Below, one piece after another: positions 26,042 to 33,419 of a stretch of DNA of 64,000 nt. Below the pieces are notes generated by a model. The model saw nothing but the letters and a program-made list of their open reading frames with translations, was not told the DNA's origin and did not search any database. Both the position numbers and the translations under genes were made by a program. Where the stretch lies: NCBI GenBank assembly GCA_020852755.1, contig JADZAF010000241.1, positions 1 through 64,000 of the forward strand. The letters are read 5' to 3'. This DNA is from Bryobacterales bacterium (GTDB lineage: Bacteria; Acidobacteriota; Terriglobia; Bryobacterales; Bryobacteraceae). The first letter of the stretch is position 1. Every line of letters starts with the position of its first letter.

Positions 26042-26596
26042 ATGAAAGTCACGTACACGGGCCGGCAAGTCGAACTCGGCCCGCCTCAAATGCGCAAGAT
26101 CGAGACCCGCTTCCTGAAGATCGGCAAACTCCTGGACGGCAAGGAAGAGCGCGAGGCGCGGGTGATCCTGTCTCAGGAGCGGCACCTGCACCACGCCGAA
26201 ATCACGGTGAATTACCGCGATCATTCGCTCGTAGTCGTGGCTTCCGACGCGGACCTGTTCACCGCCATCCTCTCCGCCGCTGAAAAACTGGAAAAACAGG
26301 CCCTGCGGGTGCGGGAGAAGTGGCGCGATACCAAGCGGCAGCCGCGCAAGGAAGAGATGTCCGCGGAAGTCCCCGAGACCTCCGGCGCACCCGTGGAAGA
26401 AGAGGACGAAGGCGTTCCGGAAGTCTTCCGCGTCAACCATCATCAGCGCCGCAAGCCCATGGCCCTGGAAGAGGCCCTTCTCGAAATCCAGCGCAATAAG
26501 ACCCTCGACTACGTGGTCTACAGGGACATCGAAAGCGACCGGGTCTGCGTGCTGCTGCGCCGGCGGGACGGCAACTTCGACCTGGTGGAGGCGTAG
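26042..26596 (+). CDS. hpf: Ribosome hibernation-promoting factor, long form
   Basis: 184 residues. N-terminal S30AE/RaiA domain (about 1-105) with the YRDHSLVV and DLFTAILSAAEKLEKQ patterns binds the 30S decoding region; a charged linker follows; the C-terminal dimerisation domain (about 128-184) has KPMALEEALLEI, YVVYRD and RRRDGNFDLVE, as in long HPF that forms 100S ribosome dimers. AGGGGA precedes the ATG. It lies 31 bases after rpoN, the usual arrangement. Confidence 0.95.
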   Translation: MKVTYTGRQVELGPPQMRKIETRFLKIGKLLDGKEEREARVILSQERHLHHAEITVNYRDHSLVVVASDADLFTAILSAAEKLEKQALRVREKWRDTKRQPRKEEMSAEVPETSGAPVEEEDEGVPEVFRVNHHQRRKPMALEEALLEIQRNKTLDYVVYRDIESDRVCVLLRRRDGNFDLVEA

Positions 26597-26608
26597 CCGG
26601 GCCCGCGG

Positions 26609-27502
26609 ATGAAGCAGGGGAGCGCACCGGTTGCCTCGCCCGCCCGCCCGGAATTACTGATCATCACGGGACTCAGCGGGTCGGGGAAAGGCTCTGTCCT
26701 CAAGGCCCTGGAGGACCTCGGCTATTACTCGGTCGACAACCTGCCTATCGACCTGATCCCCAAGTTCGCCGAATTGACCCGCGAGTCGCCCAGCATTCGG
26801 TCCGCCGCGCTGGTGGTGGACGTGCGCGAACGCGAAGGACTCAATCGTTTTCCGGCCATCTACAAGAAAGTGCGCCGCCAGCTGGCCACCACCCTGCTCT
26901 TCCTCGAAGCCGACGACCAGACTCTGCTGCGGCGCTTCAGCGAGACCCGCCGCCCGCATCCCCTGGGAACCGGCCAGCCGGTGGCCGAGAGCATCCAGTC
27001 CGAGCGGCTTGAGCTGGCGCCCATCCGGGCCATGTCCGACATGGTGCTGGACACCGCCAAGTTCACCGCACACGAGTTGCGCGACTTCATCCGCGAAAAG
27101 TTCCGCGGGCAGCGCGAGGAGTCGAAGATTGTCATCTACATCAACAGTTTCGGCTTCCGCCACGGCGTGCCGCCGGACAGCGATCTGGTTTTTGACGTCC
27201 GCTTCCTGCCCAACCCGAACTACATCCCCCGTTTCAAGAAGCTCTCCGGACGCCACCCCAGCGTGGCCCGCTACATCCGCTCGTTCCCCCAGACCCGCGA
27301 ATTCGTGGAGCGCATCTCGCAGCTGCTGGTCTACCTTCTGCCCCACTACATCCGGGAAGGAAAGAGCTACCTGACCATCTCGTTCGGCTGCACCGGCGGG
27401 CGGCACCGCTCGGTCATGATGGCCGATGAGATCCGGAAGAACCTCGTCCGGGCGGGTTACAAGGCCAAAACCGCGCACCGGGACATGGAAAAGCCGGCCT
27501 GA
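26609..27502 (+). CDS. rapZ: RNase adapter / nucleotide-binding protein RapZ (YvcJ)
   Basis: 297 residues. Walker A GLSGSGKG at 21-28, then the conserved GYYSVDNLP region, and a C-terminal domain with GCTGGRHRSV near 270. In E. coli RapZ guides RNase E to the GlmZ small RNA and so controls amino-sugar synthesis; in other bacteria the RNA target is not known. It follows hpf by 12 bases. The PTS genes (ptsN, HPr or HPr kinase) that often sit in this block are absent here. Confidence 0.95.
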   Translation: MKQGSAPVASPARPELLIITGLSGSGKGSVLKALEDLGYYSVDNLPIDLIPKFAELTRESPSIRSAALVVDVREREGLNRFPAIYKKVRRQLATTLLFLEADDQTLLRRFSETRRPHPLGTGQPVAESIQSERLELAPIRAMSDMVLDTAKFTAHELRDFIREKFRGQREESKIVIYINSFGFRHGVPPDSDLVFDVRFLPNPNYIPRFKKLSGRHPSVARYIRSFPQTREFVERISQLLVYLLPHYIREGKSYLTISFGCTGGRHRSVMMADEIRKNLVRAGYKAKTAHRDMEKPA

Positions 27503-27504
27503 GT

Positions 27505-28521
27505 TCAGTTTCGCCGCGGCGGGCGGGCCGGATTCTGTCTCAACGGAGGCTCGGCCGTCCCTGCCCCCGCCTGCCCCGGCATGTCCAGCGTGGAGAGCCG
27601 CCGCCAGCCGTTCTCCGCTCCGTAGCGGACCAGCACCCCGCTCGGCCCCACAATCCATACCCGGTCGTCACCGGGCAGCAGCCGTCCCAGGAATACGTCC
27701 GCGGTTACGCCGGTGCGCTGCCAGGTCGCGCCCCCGTCGGGGCTCTCCAGCAGTTCCGTCCCCGCCGCCAGCCAGCCCCTGCCCTGCCGGTCGAAGACAA
27801 TCGAGGTCAGCCAGTCCCGCACCGGAAGCGGCTGCACGTGCCAGGTCTTTCCGCCGTCGCCCGTCCGCAGCAGCGTGCCCAGCATCCCGGTGATCCAGCC
27901 GCCGCGCTCGTCTTTGAAGAAAACCGAGGTCAGGGTCTCGTTCACGCCGGGCACGGGCACGGCCCTCCAGTTGGCTCCTCCGTCCGTGGTTCGCAATACG
28001 GTTCCCGACCAGCCGACCGCCCAGCCCGACCGCTCATCCAGAAACTGCACGCTTTCCAGCGAAGCCCCCGTGAAGGTCCGCTGCTGCTGCCAGGTCTTGC
28101 CCGCATCGCCGGAATGCAGCATCCCGCCTCCGTAGGACGCCACCCAGACGCGCTCGCCGGCAATCGCGATGTCGGTCAGGTGCTGCGTGGTGCCGCTCTC
28201 GATCCGGGTCCAGGTCTCGCCGCCGTCGGAGGTGGCCAGAAGGAGACCTTCATCGCCGGCCAGCAGGCCGCGCCGGTCGTCGATGAACCCGATGCTGCGG
28301 AACTTCCACTCCGGATTGAGGGCGCGCTCCTGCCAGGTGGCGCCCTCGTCCCGGCTCACCAGCAGCCGGCCGCCGTCGCAGGTCAGCCAGGCCGAGCGGC
28401 CTGGCGTGAGCACGCCATCCTGCAGCCAGCACTTGGGAACCTGCGCGGCAAAGGCTCCGGACACAAACGGGAGGAGCCGCACCAAAACTGTCAGTGCCGC
28501 GAGAATGAGGACCTTCATCAT
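27505..28521 (-). CDS. Secreted Ycf48-like beta-propeller
   Basis: 338 residues with a signal peptide (about 1-26). Six Asp-box/BNR turns of the S-x-D-x-G-x-T-W type are spaced regularly (SRDEGATW, SDGGETW, SGDAGKTW, TTDGGANW, TGDGGKTW, SPDGGATW), giving a propeller like Ycf48/HCF136, a photosystem II assembly factor. In non-photosynthetic bacteria such propellers are secreted and of unknown role. A proline/arginine-rich tail follows. It converges with rapZ, ending two bases from its stop. A TATAGT lies upstream of its start. Confidence 0.82.
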   Translation of the reverse strand: MMKVLILAALTVLVRLLPFVSGAFAAQVPKCWLQDGVLTPGRSAWLTCDGGRLLVSRDEGATWQERALNPEWKFRSIGFIDDRRGLLAGDEGLLLATSDGGETWTRIESGTTQHLTDIAIAGERVWVASYGGGMLHSGDAGKTWQQQRTFTGASLESVQFLDERSGWAVGWSGTVLRTTDGGANWRAVPVPGVNETLTSVFFKDERGGWITGMLGTLLRTGDGGKTWHVQPLPVRDWLTSIVFDRQGRGWLAAGTELLESPDGGATWQRTGVTADVFLGRLLPGDDRVWIVGPSGVLVRYGAENGWRRLSTLDMPGQAGAGTAEPPLRQNPARPPRRN

Positions 28522-28644
28522 CGTAGGCCGCGGGCCGGCCTTCCGGTAGCTGTATTCCTTAGAACTATAGCAGATTAAGGACTCCGAAGCCCCGCGAGCC
28601 TCCGCCCGGCAGGCGCGCCAGGGCGCTCCGGCTTCGGCCTGCGC

Positions 28645-28650
28645 TATCCT
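28645..28650 (+). promoter_or_regulatory. -10 element TATCCT, predicted leaderless start
   Basis: TATCCT ends six bases before the ATG at 28657, so the predicted first transcribed base is the A of the start codon. Identical layout to the GDPD gene at 6046. Confidence 0.45.
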
Positions 28651-28656
28651 GACGCT

Positions 28657-29076
28657 ATGCGAATATTCCTGCTTACCCTATTGCTGGCTTTCTCAGCCCT
28701 TGCCGAGAAGCGCGTCATTCAGCCCAAGGAGTTCGCTCCGGGCGCGCCCTTCAGTCCTGGCATCCTGGTGGATGGCACTCTGTACATCTCCGGCCAGACC
28801 GGACAGGACCTCAAGACCCGCCAGATCCCGGAGAACTTCGAAGCCGAGGTCCGGCAAACGCTGGAGAACATCGGAATTGTTCTCAAGGCCGCGGGCATGA
28901 GTTTCCAGGATGCGATCTCGGTGCAGGTCTACCTCACCGACATGAGCCTGTTCCCACGGATGAACGCGGTCTACACCACCTATTTCAAGGACCCGCGCCC
29001 CACCCGCACCACCGTCGGGATCGCCAAGCTCGTGGGGACCGCCCGGATCGAGATCACCGTGACGGCAAGGAAATAG
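28657..29076 (+). CDS. RidA-family protein with signal peptide
   Basis: 139 residues. The RidA/YjgF/UK114 fold is clear: YISGQTGQD, a central Q-T-L-E-N-I-G-I-V-L-K-A-A-G, VQVYLTDM, and a C-terminal R-I-E-I-T-V strand holding the arginine that binds the substrate carboxylate in imine deaminases. Residues 1-16 (MRIFLLTLLLAFSALA) are a typical signal peptide, so the trimer would form in the periplasm, unlike cytoplasmic RidA. It is followed two bases later by a PhzF-like gene, suggesting shared function in small-molecule processing. Confidence 0.88.
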   Translation: MRIFLLTLLLAFSALAEKRVIQPKEFAPGAPFSPGILVDGTLYISGQTGQDLKTRQIPENFEAEVRQTLENIGIVLKAAGMSFQDAISVQVYLTDMSLFPRMNAVYTTYFKDPRPTRTTVGIAKLVGTARIEITVTARK

Positions 29077-29078
29077 GT

Positions 29079-29870
29079 ATGCCGGTCCCCCTCCTGCAGG
29101 TTGACGCCTTCACCAGCCGGCCGTTCGGAGGCAATCCGGCTGCCGTGTGCCTGCTGGACTCGCCGCGCAGCGAGTCCTGGATGCAGGCGGTCGCCGCCGA
29201 GATGAATCTCTCGGAGACGGCCTTCCTGCACCCCGAGGGGGACGGCTACCGCCTCCGCTGGTTCACTCCGGAGGTAGAAGTAGAGTTGTGCGGGCACGCC
29301 ACCCTGGCCAGCGCTCACGTCCTCTGGGAAACGGGCCGGCTGGCCCCGGACGCCCGGGCCAGCTTCCATACCCTGAGCGGGGCGCTGGGCGCCGGGCGCG
29401 AGGGAGACTGGATCGTGCTCGATTTCCCGGCCACTCCGCAGACTCCGGCCGCCATGCCGCCCGGCCTCCTGGACGCCCTGGGAGCGCCGGCGGTCCACAC
29501 CGGCCGCACCCGTTTCGACTTCTTTGTCGAGCTCGGGGGGGAACAGGCGGTGCGCGGGCTGAAGCCGGACTTCCAGGCGCTGGCGGCGGCCGGCGCCCGG
29601 GGGATCATCGTAACCGCCCGGGCGGACGGACCCGAGTACGATTTCGTCTCGCGCTTCTTCGCCCCGGCATCCGGAATCAACGAGGACCCCGTCACCGGGT
29701 CGGCCCATTGCTGCCTGGCCCCGTACTGGAGCGAACGCCTGGGAAAGACTTCGCTGACGGCCTGGCAGGCGTCCAAACGCGGCGGAATGCTCCGCCTGCG
29801 CGTGGAGGGCGACCGGGTGCGCATTGCCGGGCAGGCAGTCACCGTCCTGCGCGGGGAGTTGGCAGCGTAA
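29079..29870 (+). CDS. PhzF-family isomerase
   Basis: 263 residues of the diaminopimelate-epimerase-like fold. DAFTSRPFGGNPAAV at the N-terminus and LSETAFL with the catalytic glutamate (E46) are diagnostic; the second half has GINEDPVTGSAHCCL. PhzF isomerises DHHA in phenazine synthesis, but no other phenazine genes are present, so this is one of the many PhzF-like proteins of unknown substrate. Cytoplasmic. Co-transcribed with the RidA-like gene (2-base gap). Confidence 0.92.
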   Translation: MPVPLLQVDAFTSRPFGGNPAAVCLLDSPRSESWMQAVAAEMNLSETAFLHPEGDGYRLRWFTPEVEVELCGHATLASAHVLWETGRLAPDARASFHTLSGALGAGREGDWIVLDFPATPQTPAAMPPGLLDALGAPAVHTGRTRFDFFVELGGEQAVRGLKPDFQALAAAGARGIIVTARADGPEYDFVSRFFAPASGINEDPVTGSAHCCLAPYWSERLGKTSLTAWQASKRGGMLRLRVEGDRVRIAGQAVTVLRGELAA

Positions 29871-29974
29871 ATTTCCCCGGTAGAGGTTCCACCCGGAGAA
29901 TACCGGAACCAGGCGCGATGACGGGGCGTGGTGCCCGCCTGCATCAAGGAAACTCAGGGAACGCCGTTTCCGGG

Positions 29975-29993
29975 CCGCGGCCGCAGGCCGCGG
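29975..29993. terminator. GC-rich hairpin between convergent genes
   Basis: CCGCGGCC-GCA-GGCCGCGG: perfect 8-base arms with a 3-base loop, in the gap between phzF-like (+) and the HTH gene (-). A strong stem that could stop transcription from both directions; no T-tract follows. Confidence 0.45.
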
Positions 29994-30036
29994 TCACCGC
30001 TTCGCGTCAGGACTGGTCCGTCTGTTCCCCCCGACT

Positions 30037-30402
30037 TTACGCCCCCTCCGCCGGTTCCGGACGCCGGACGTTCAACTGCCCGCCGCCCCGCTCGCTCGAA
30101 GACGGGGTCCCGGCGCCCGCCGGGCGAGGCAGGCCGGTTTTGGCGTAGTAGAAAGCCAGCAGTTCGTTTTCGTCGAAGTCGATCGCCCGGGCATATTGGC
30201 GTATGTAGCTGATGTCGTAAATTCCGCCCGGGAGTTTCTTGAAGTCGCCCTGTTCGATGGCGCGCAGCGTCCGAATGCCGATCTTCGTGTCGTTGGCGAT
30301 CTGTTCGAGGGTAATTCCTTTCTTGTTGCGGACCGTTACCACGGTATGCAGGACTGCGTTATTAACCAACGGATGATGAGCTTGTGGAGCGTTATGAGCC
30401 AC
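30037..30402 (-). CDS. RodZ-type helix-turn-helix protein
   Basis: 121 residues. Residues 18-85 form the HTH_25/RodZ-like helix-turn-helix: KKGITLEQIANDTKIGIRTLRAIEQGDF, broken only by usual substitutions, then LPGGIYDISYIRQYARAIDFDENELL. In RodZ this domain binds MreB, but here the membrane helix and periplasmic part are missing, so it may be a DNA-binding or adapter protein. The GTG start at 30402 has GGAGG upstream. The tail from about 90 is disordered. Confidence 0.8.
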   Translation of the reverse strand: MAHNAPQAHHPLVNNAVLHTVVTVRNKKGITLEQIANDTKIGIRTLRAIEQGDFKKLPGGIYDISYIRQYARAIDFDENELLAFYYAKTGLPRPAGAGTPSSSERGGGQLNVRRPEPAEGA

Positions 30403-30419
30403 TCTGCCTCCAGGAACCG

Positions 30420-30447
30420 ATTATCAGACCCAAGACTATCATACAAA
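30420..30447 (-). promoter_or_regulatory. Candidate promoter for the HTH gene
   Basis: On the minus strand TTTGTA (30442-30447), 16 bases, GATAAT (30420-30425). Placed about 18 bases upstream of the GTG start with the ribosome binding site between. Confidence 0.4.
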
Positions 30448-30559
30448 CTTCCGGCAGCCGGAAGACCGGCCTGTACATGTAGTTCCCTTCAGAAACGATT
30501 TCGCTCAGCAGAATCCGGCGGTTTGCGCCCGGAAAGGACTCAACCCGCCCCTCGGTGCA

Positions 30560-30826
30560 TTAGCACCACACCAGCCAATCCTCCGCGCCTGCCGGCTGCC
30601 ACTCCACCCCCGGCAAGACCGGCAAATCCGCGTGCTTTCTCTCATGCACGTAGTTCCGGGCCAGGGTGACCGCATGATCCTGAGCCTTTGCCACGCTGAA
30701 CTGGCGGGTCCCATGGATGGTCATGCCGGGACTGTAGAGCATCACCCGCCACTCGTTGAATTCCTCGGCGACCAGCAAGGTAAGATCGTGGTATTGGGCT
30801 TTGTAGCCGGAGAGAGAGCGAAACAT
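30560..30826 (-). CDS. Small hypothetical protein
   Basis: 88 residues, not recognised. It has a compact alpha/beta look: an N-terminal strand pair (LTLLVAEEFNEWRVMLYSPG), then FSVAKAQDHAVTLARNYVHE as a helix, and a tryptophan-rich end with WLVWC. A strong GGAGGAAGG before the ATG supports it as real. Isolated between two genes of the same strand. Confidence 0.55.
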   Translation of the reverse strand: MFRSLSGYKAQYHDLTLLVAEEFNEWRVMLYSPGMTIHGTRQFSVAKAQDHAVTLARNYVHERKHADLPVLPGVEWQPAGAEDWLVWC

Positions 30827-30982
30827 TTATGCCTTCCTCCAGGAGAAATCTATCCGGTCCGCTTGCAGAATACGCCAAGTGGGAGGCTTGAATCAATAGA
30901 TTTCAGGACCTCGTAGTCCTGATCCGGCCGCGGGCGCGAGGCTGAGGGCGCCGGCTGGAACCGGCTCTCCCCGTGCCTGCCC

Positions 30983-32047
30983 TCAGTAGCCCCGGCGCAT
31001 GTCCACCCGGTTGCGCAGCATCTCCCCGCGAGAAAAGCGCCGGACGTTGTCCTTGATCAACTCCAGCCGGCGGGGTCTTTCTCCGTCTGTTTCCGTGGCC
31101 ATATGGGGGGTGATGATCACGTTGTTGAACTTCCACAAGGGGTGTCCCGGAGGCAGCGGCTCCGGGGTGGCGACGTCCACCCCCGCGCCCGCCAGTCTTT
31201 TGCTCTCCAGCGCGTGGACGAGCGCCTCCATACGGTACAGGCCGCCTCTCGAGATGGCGATGAAATAACTGCCCTTCTTCATCAGCCGGAACTGGCGTTC
31301 GCCCATCATGCCCTCGCTCTCCGGCGTCAGCGGCGCGCTGACAAAGACGGCGTCGGCCAGCGGGAGGACCTCGTCCAGGCGGCCCGGATAGACCATGCGG
31401 CGCACGAAGGGGCTGGGCGGCATCTCCCTGGGGTCCACGCCGATGACGTTCATGTCGAAGGCGTGGACTCTTCGCGCGATCTGGGAACCGATGTTGCCTA
31501 CCCCGATGATCAGCGCGGTCTTGTCCTTGAGTTCCAGCAATCCATACGGCCGCCGCTCCCACTTCTCCCGGGTGCGGATTTCCGCGAAGTAGGCCAGCCT
31601 GCGAGTCAGCCCCAGGAGCATTCCCACCGCGTGATCGGCAATGCCCGGGCTGGCGATCCCCCGGCCGTTCGTCACCATGATGCGCCCGTCCAGCAGTTCG
31701 GGATAGCGGTACTCGTCCACCCCCGCGCTCAGGATCTGCACCCACCGGACCTTCTTGGCCGCTTGCAGCATCTCCCGCGTAGGGCCTCCGATGATGGCGT
31801 CCGCATCCGCCAGTTCCCGCATCAAAGCCGCCTCCTGCTCGGAACTCTCGGCCCGGTCGGCGGTCACGGCCGTGACATCCGGGGCCTTCTTCGTCAGCGG
31901 CGCCACCAGGTTGACGTCCGGGTTGGCCTCCCGGATCTCGGCCACGTCTCCGGGCGACATCTGCAAAACCACGATTTTCGTGCTCCGGGCGGCCGGAGCC
32001 GGGAAGAGGCTGGCGATGGAACAGGCGAGAACCCCCCAGGCTCGCAT
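30983..32047 (-). CDS. D-2-hydroxyacid dehydrogenase with signal peptide
   Basis: 354 residues. Rossmann motif GVGNIG at 182-187, then the catalytic trio: R267 (ISRGG), E296 (TPEPLP) and H315 (TPHMA). This is the NAD(P)H-dependent 2-hydroxyacid dehydrogenase family (glyoxylate/hydroxypyruvate reductase-like). Residues 1-20 form a signal-like segment (hydrophobic core, AAR end), so the enzyme may be exported, where NADH is not expected. The protein is otherwise complete. GGAGGG precedes the ATG. Separated from the esterase gene by 34 bases on the same strand. Confidence 0.87.
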   Translation of the reverse strand: MRAWGVLACSIASLFPAPAARSTKIVVLQMSPGDVAEIREANPDVNLVAPLTKKAPDVTAVTADRAESSEQEAALMRELADADAIIGGPTREMLQAAKKVRWVQILSAGVDEYRYPELLDGRIMVTNGRGIASPGIADHAVGMLLGLTRRLAYFAEIRTREKWERRPYGLLELKDKTALIIGVGNIGSQIARRVHAFDMNVIGVDPREMPPSPFVRRMVYPGRLDEVLPLADAVFVSAPLTPESEGMMGERQFRLMKKGSYFIAISRGGLYRMEALVHALESKRLAGAGVDVATPEPLPPGHPLWKFNNVIITPHMATETDGERPRRLELIKDNVRRFSRGEMLRNRVDMRRGY

Positions 32048-32081
32048 GCGGCCCTCCTTAGCCCTCCGGATGTAAGGCCGG

Positions 32082-33374
32082 TTACCGGCCCTTGAGATGT
32101 TTGTCCGCGAACGCCAGGAACTGGTCCCAGTCGTAGGCGGTCACATCGTGTTTCCCCGCCCGTATATGATATCCCACGCTGTTCATGATGGGCTGATGCA
32201 CCGGCGGCATCTGGTCCGTGCCCAGCCCTTGCTTTCCCAACAGCTCGAACACTGGCCCGGCGTTGACCGCCGCCAGGAACTCGCCGCGCGGGTCGGCCCA
32301 CAGGTCCTCCTGGGCGCTGGCCACGTAGACCGGCCGTGGAGCCGCCAGGGCGATCAGCATGTGCTGGTCGAAGGGCGCCTCATCCTCCCGGTCGTTGTAC
32401 TTCCGGTAATTCAGGCAGAACCAGTGGGGGAAGCGTGTATTCAGGTCGCGAATGGTCTCCCCGAACCGCCGCCGGCTGAGCGCCGCGCCGCCTTCGCCCG
32501 AATCGTTCGAGATCACCATTGCGAAACGGGTATCCTGCGCCGCCGCCCACAATGCCGTCTTGCCCAGGCGGGAATGCCCCATCACCGCTACCTTTCCGGC
32601 GTCGACGTCCCGGTCCGTTTCCAGGTAATCCAACGCCCGGCTCAGGCCCCAGGCCCAGGCCCCGATGGCGCCCCATTCGTCCGCTTCCGGCGCTTTGCGC
32701 CCCGCGCGGAGGAACAGGGACCGCACGCTGTAGGGGAGGCCCCCGTCGAAATCCGGCTCGATGTCACAGTAGTAGCCCGTCGCCAGGCCGTAGCCCTTCT
32801 CCAGCACCTTCTCCACCTGCCAGCGGCCCGACGCGCTGCCCCGCGATTCGACCGTGGCCGGACGCTTCACTCCCGGCTTCCCGGCCTCGCCCCGGGTCCA
32901 GACCTCTCCAAGCCGGATGCCGGGGTCGGCATTCACCGCGTGATTGCCGCCGAAGTTCAACCCCAGAAAGACCGGAACCGGCCTGGCCGCGCCGGCCGGC
33001 AGGTAGATCAGCAGGTGCATGGCCGGGGCATCCGGCTTGTCGGAGAACCGCACGGTGACTTCCTTGCGGACCGCCTTGCCGCCCAAAGCCTGCTTCTCCA
33101 GGGAGGTCAACTCGAACCGCATGTGCCGCGGCCGGCCCGGACTGCGCCCGTAAACATGCTCCTGGAACAGAGCCAGCACCTCCTGCCGGCGGCGCCGGTT
33201 CCATGTGGCGGCGTCCTTCACCGGCTCCCCGTTCTTAAGCTTCAGCAGGCCGGGCAACAGGTAATTCGGCACTTTGGCTTCGTCGTAATTCGCGCCGGCG
33301 GGCTGGGCCGCGGCCGGTCCCGCCAGCAGGGCCGCGAAAACCAGGCAGCCGGCAACTTCGGCTCTGAGATTCAT
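32082..33374 (-). CDS. Secreted glucuronoyl-esterase-like (CE15) alpha/beta hydrolase
   Basis: 430 residues; signal peptide about 1-23. The hydrolase core has VFLGLNFGGNHAV, then the nucleophile elbow GHSRLGKTALW (CE15 consensus GCSRxGKGA), a late aspartate/glutamate region and the catalytic histidine near KHDVTAYDW. CE15 enzymes cut ester bonds between lignin alcohols and glucuronic acid side chains of xylan. The elbow cysteine/histidine change makes the exact substrate uncertain; acetyl xylan esterase-like activity is an alternative. I chose ATG 33374 for its signal peptide; the longer frame to 34349 overlaps the divergent lyase gene. Divergent from the pectate lyase gene, 45 bases apart. 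Confidence 0.8.
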   Translation of the reverse strand: MNLRAEVAGCLVFAALLAGPAAAQPAGANYDEAKVPNYLLPGLLKLKNGEPVKDAATWNRRRRQEVLALFQEHVYGRSPGRPRHMRFELTSLEKQALGGKAVRKEVTVRFSDKPDAPAMHLLIYLPAGAARPVPVFLGLNFGGNHAVNADPGIRLGEVWTRGEAGKPGVKRPATVESRGSASGRWQVEKVLEKGYGLATGYYCDIEPDFDGGLPYSVRSLFLRAGRKAPEADEWGAIGAWAWGLSRALDYLETDRDVDAGKVAVMGHSRLGKTALWAAAQDTRFAMVISNDSGEGGAALSRRRFGETIRDLNTRFPHWFCLNYRKYNDREDEAPFDQHMLIALAAPRPVYVASAQEDLWADPRGEFLAAVNAGPVFELLGKQGLGTDQMPPVHQPIMNSVGYHIRAGKHDVTAYDWDQFLAFADKHLKGR

Positions 33375-33419
33375 GCGCGATTTCTCCCGACCCATTACGA
33401 TATCAGGGGTAGGTGCCCG

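Noticed and set aside
29079-29870. Phenazine biosynthesis locus
   Set aside because: Only a PhzF-like gene is present; no phzA-E or G homologues are nearby, and PhzF-like proteins are common without phenazines.
32097-33419. N-terminal extension of the pectate lyase frame
   Set aside because: It lies antisense to the CE15-like gene; the signal peptide starts at 33420.
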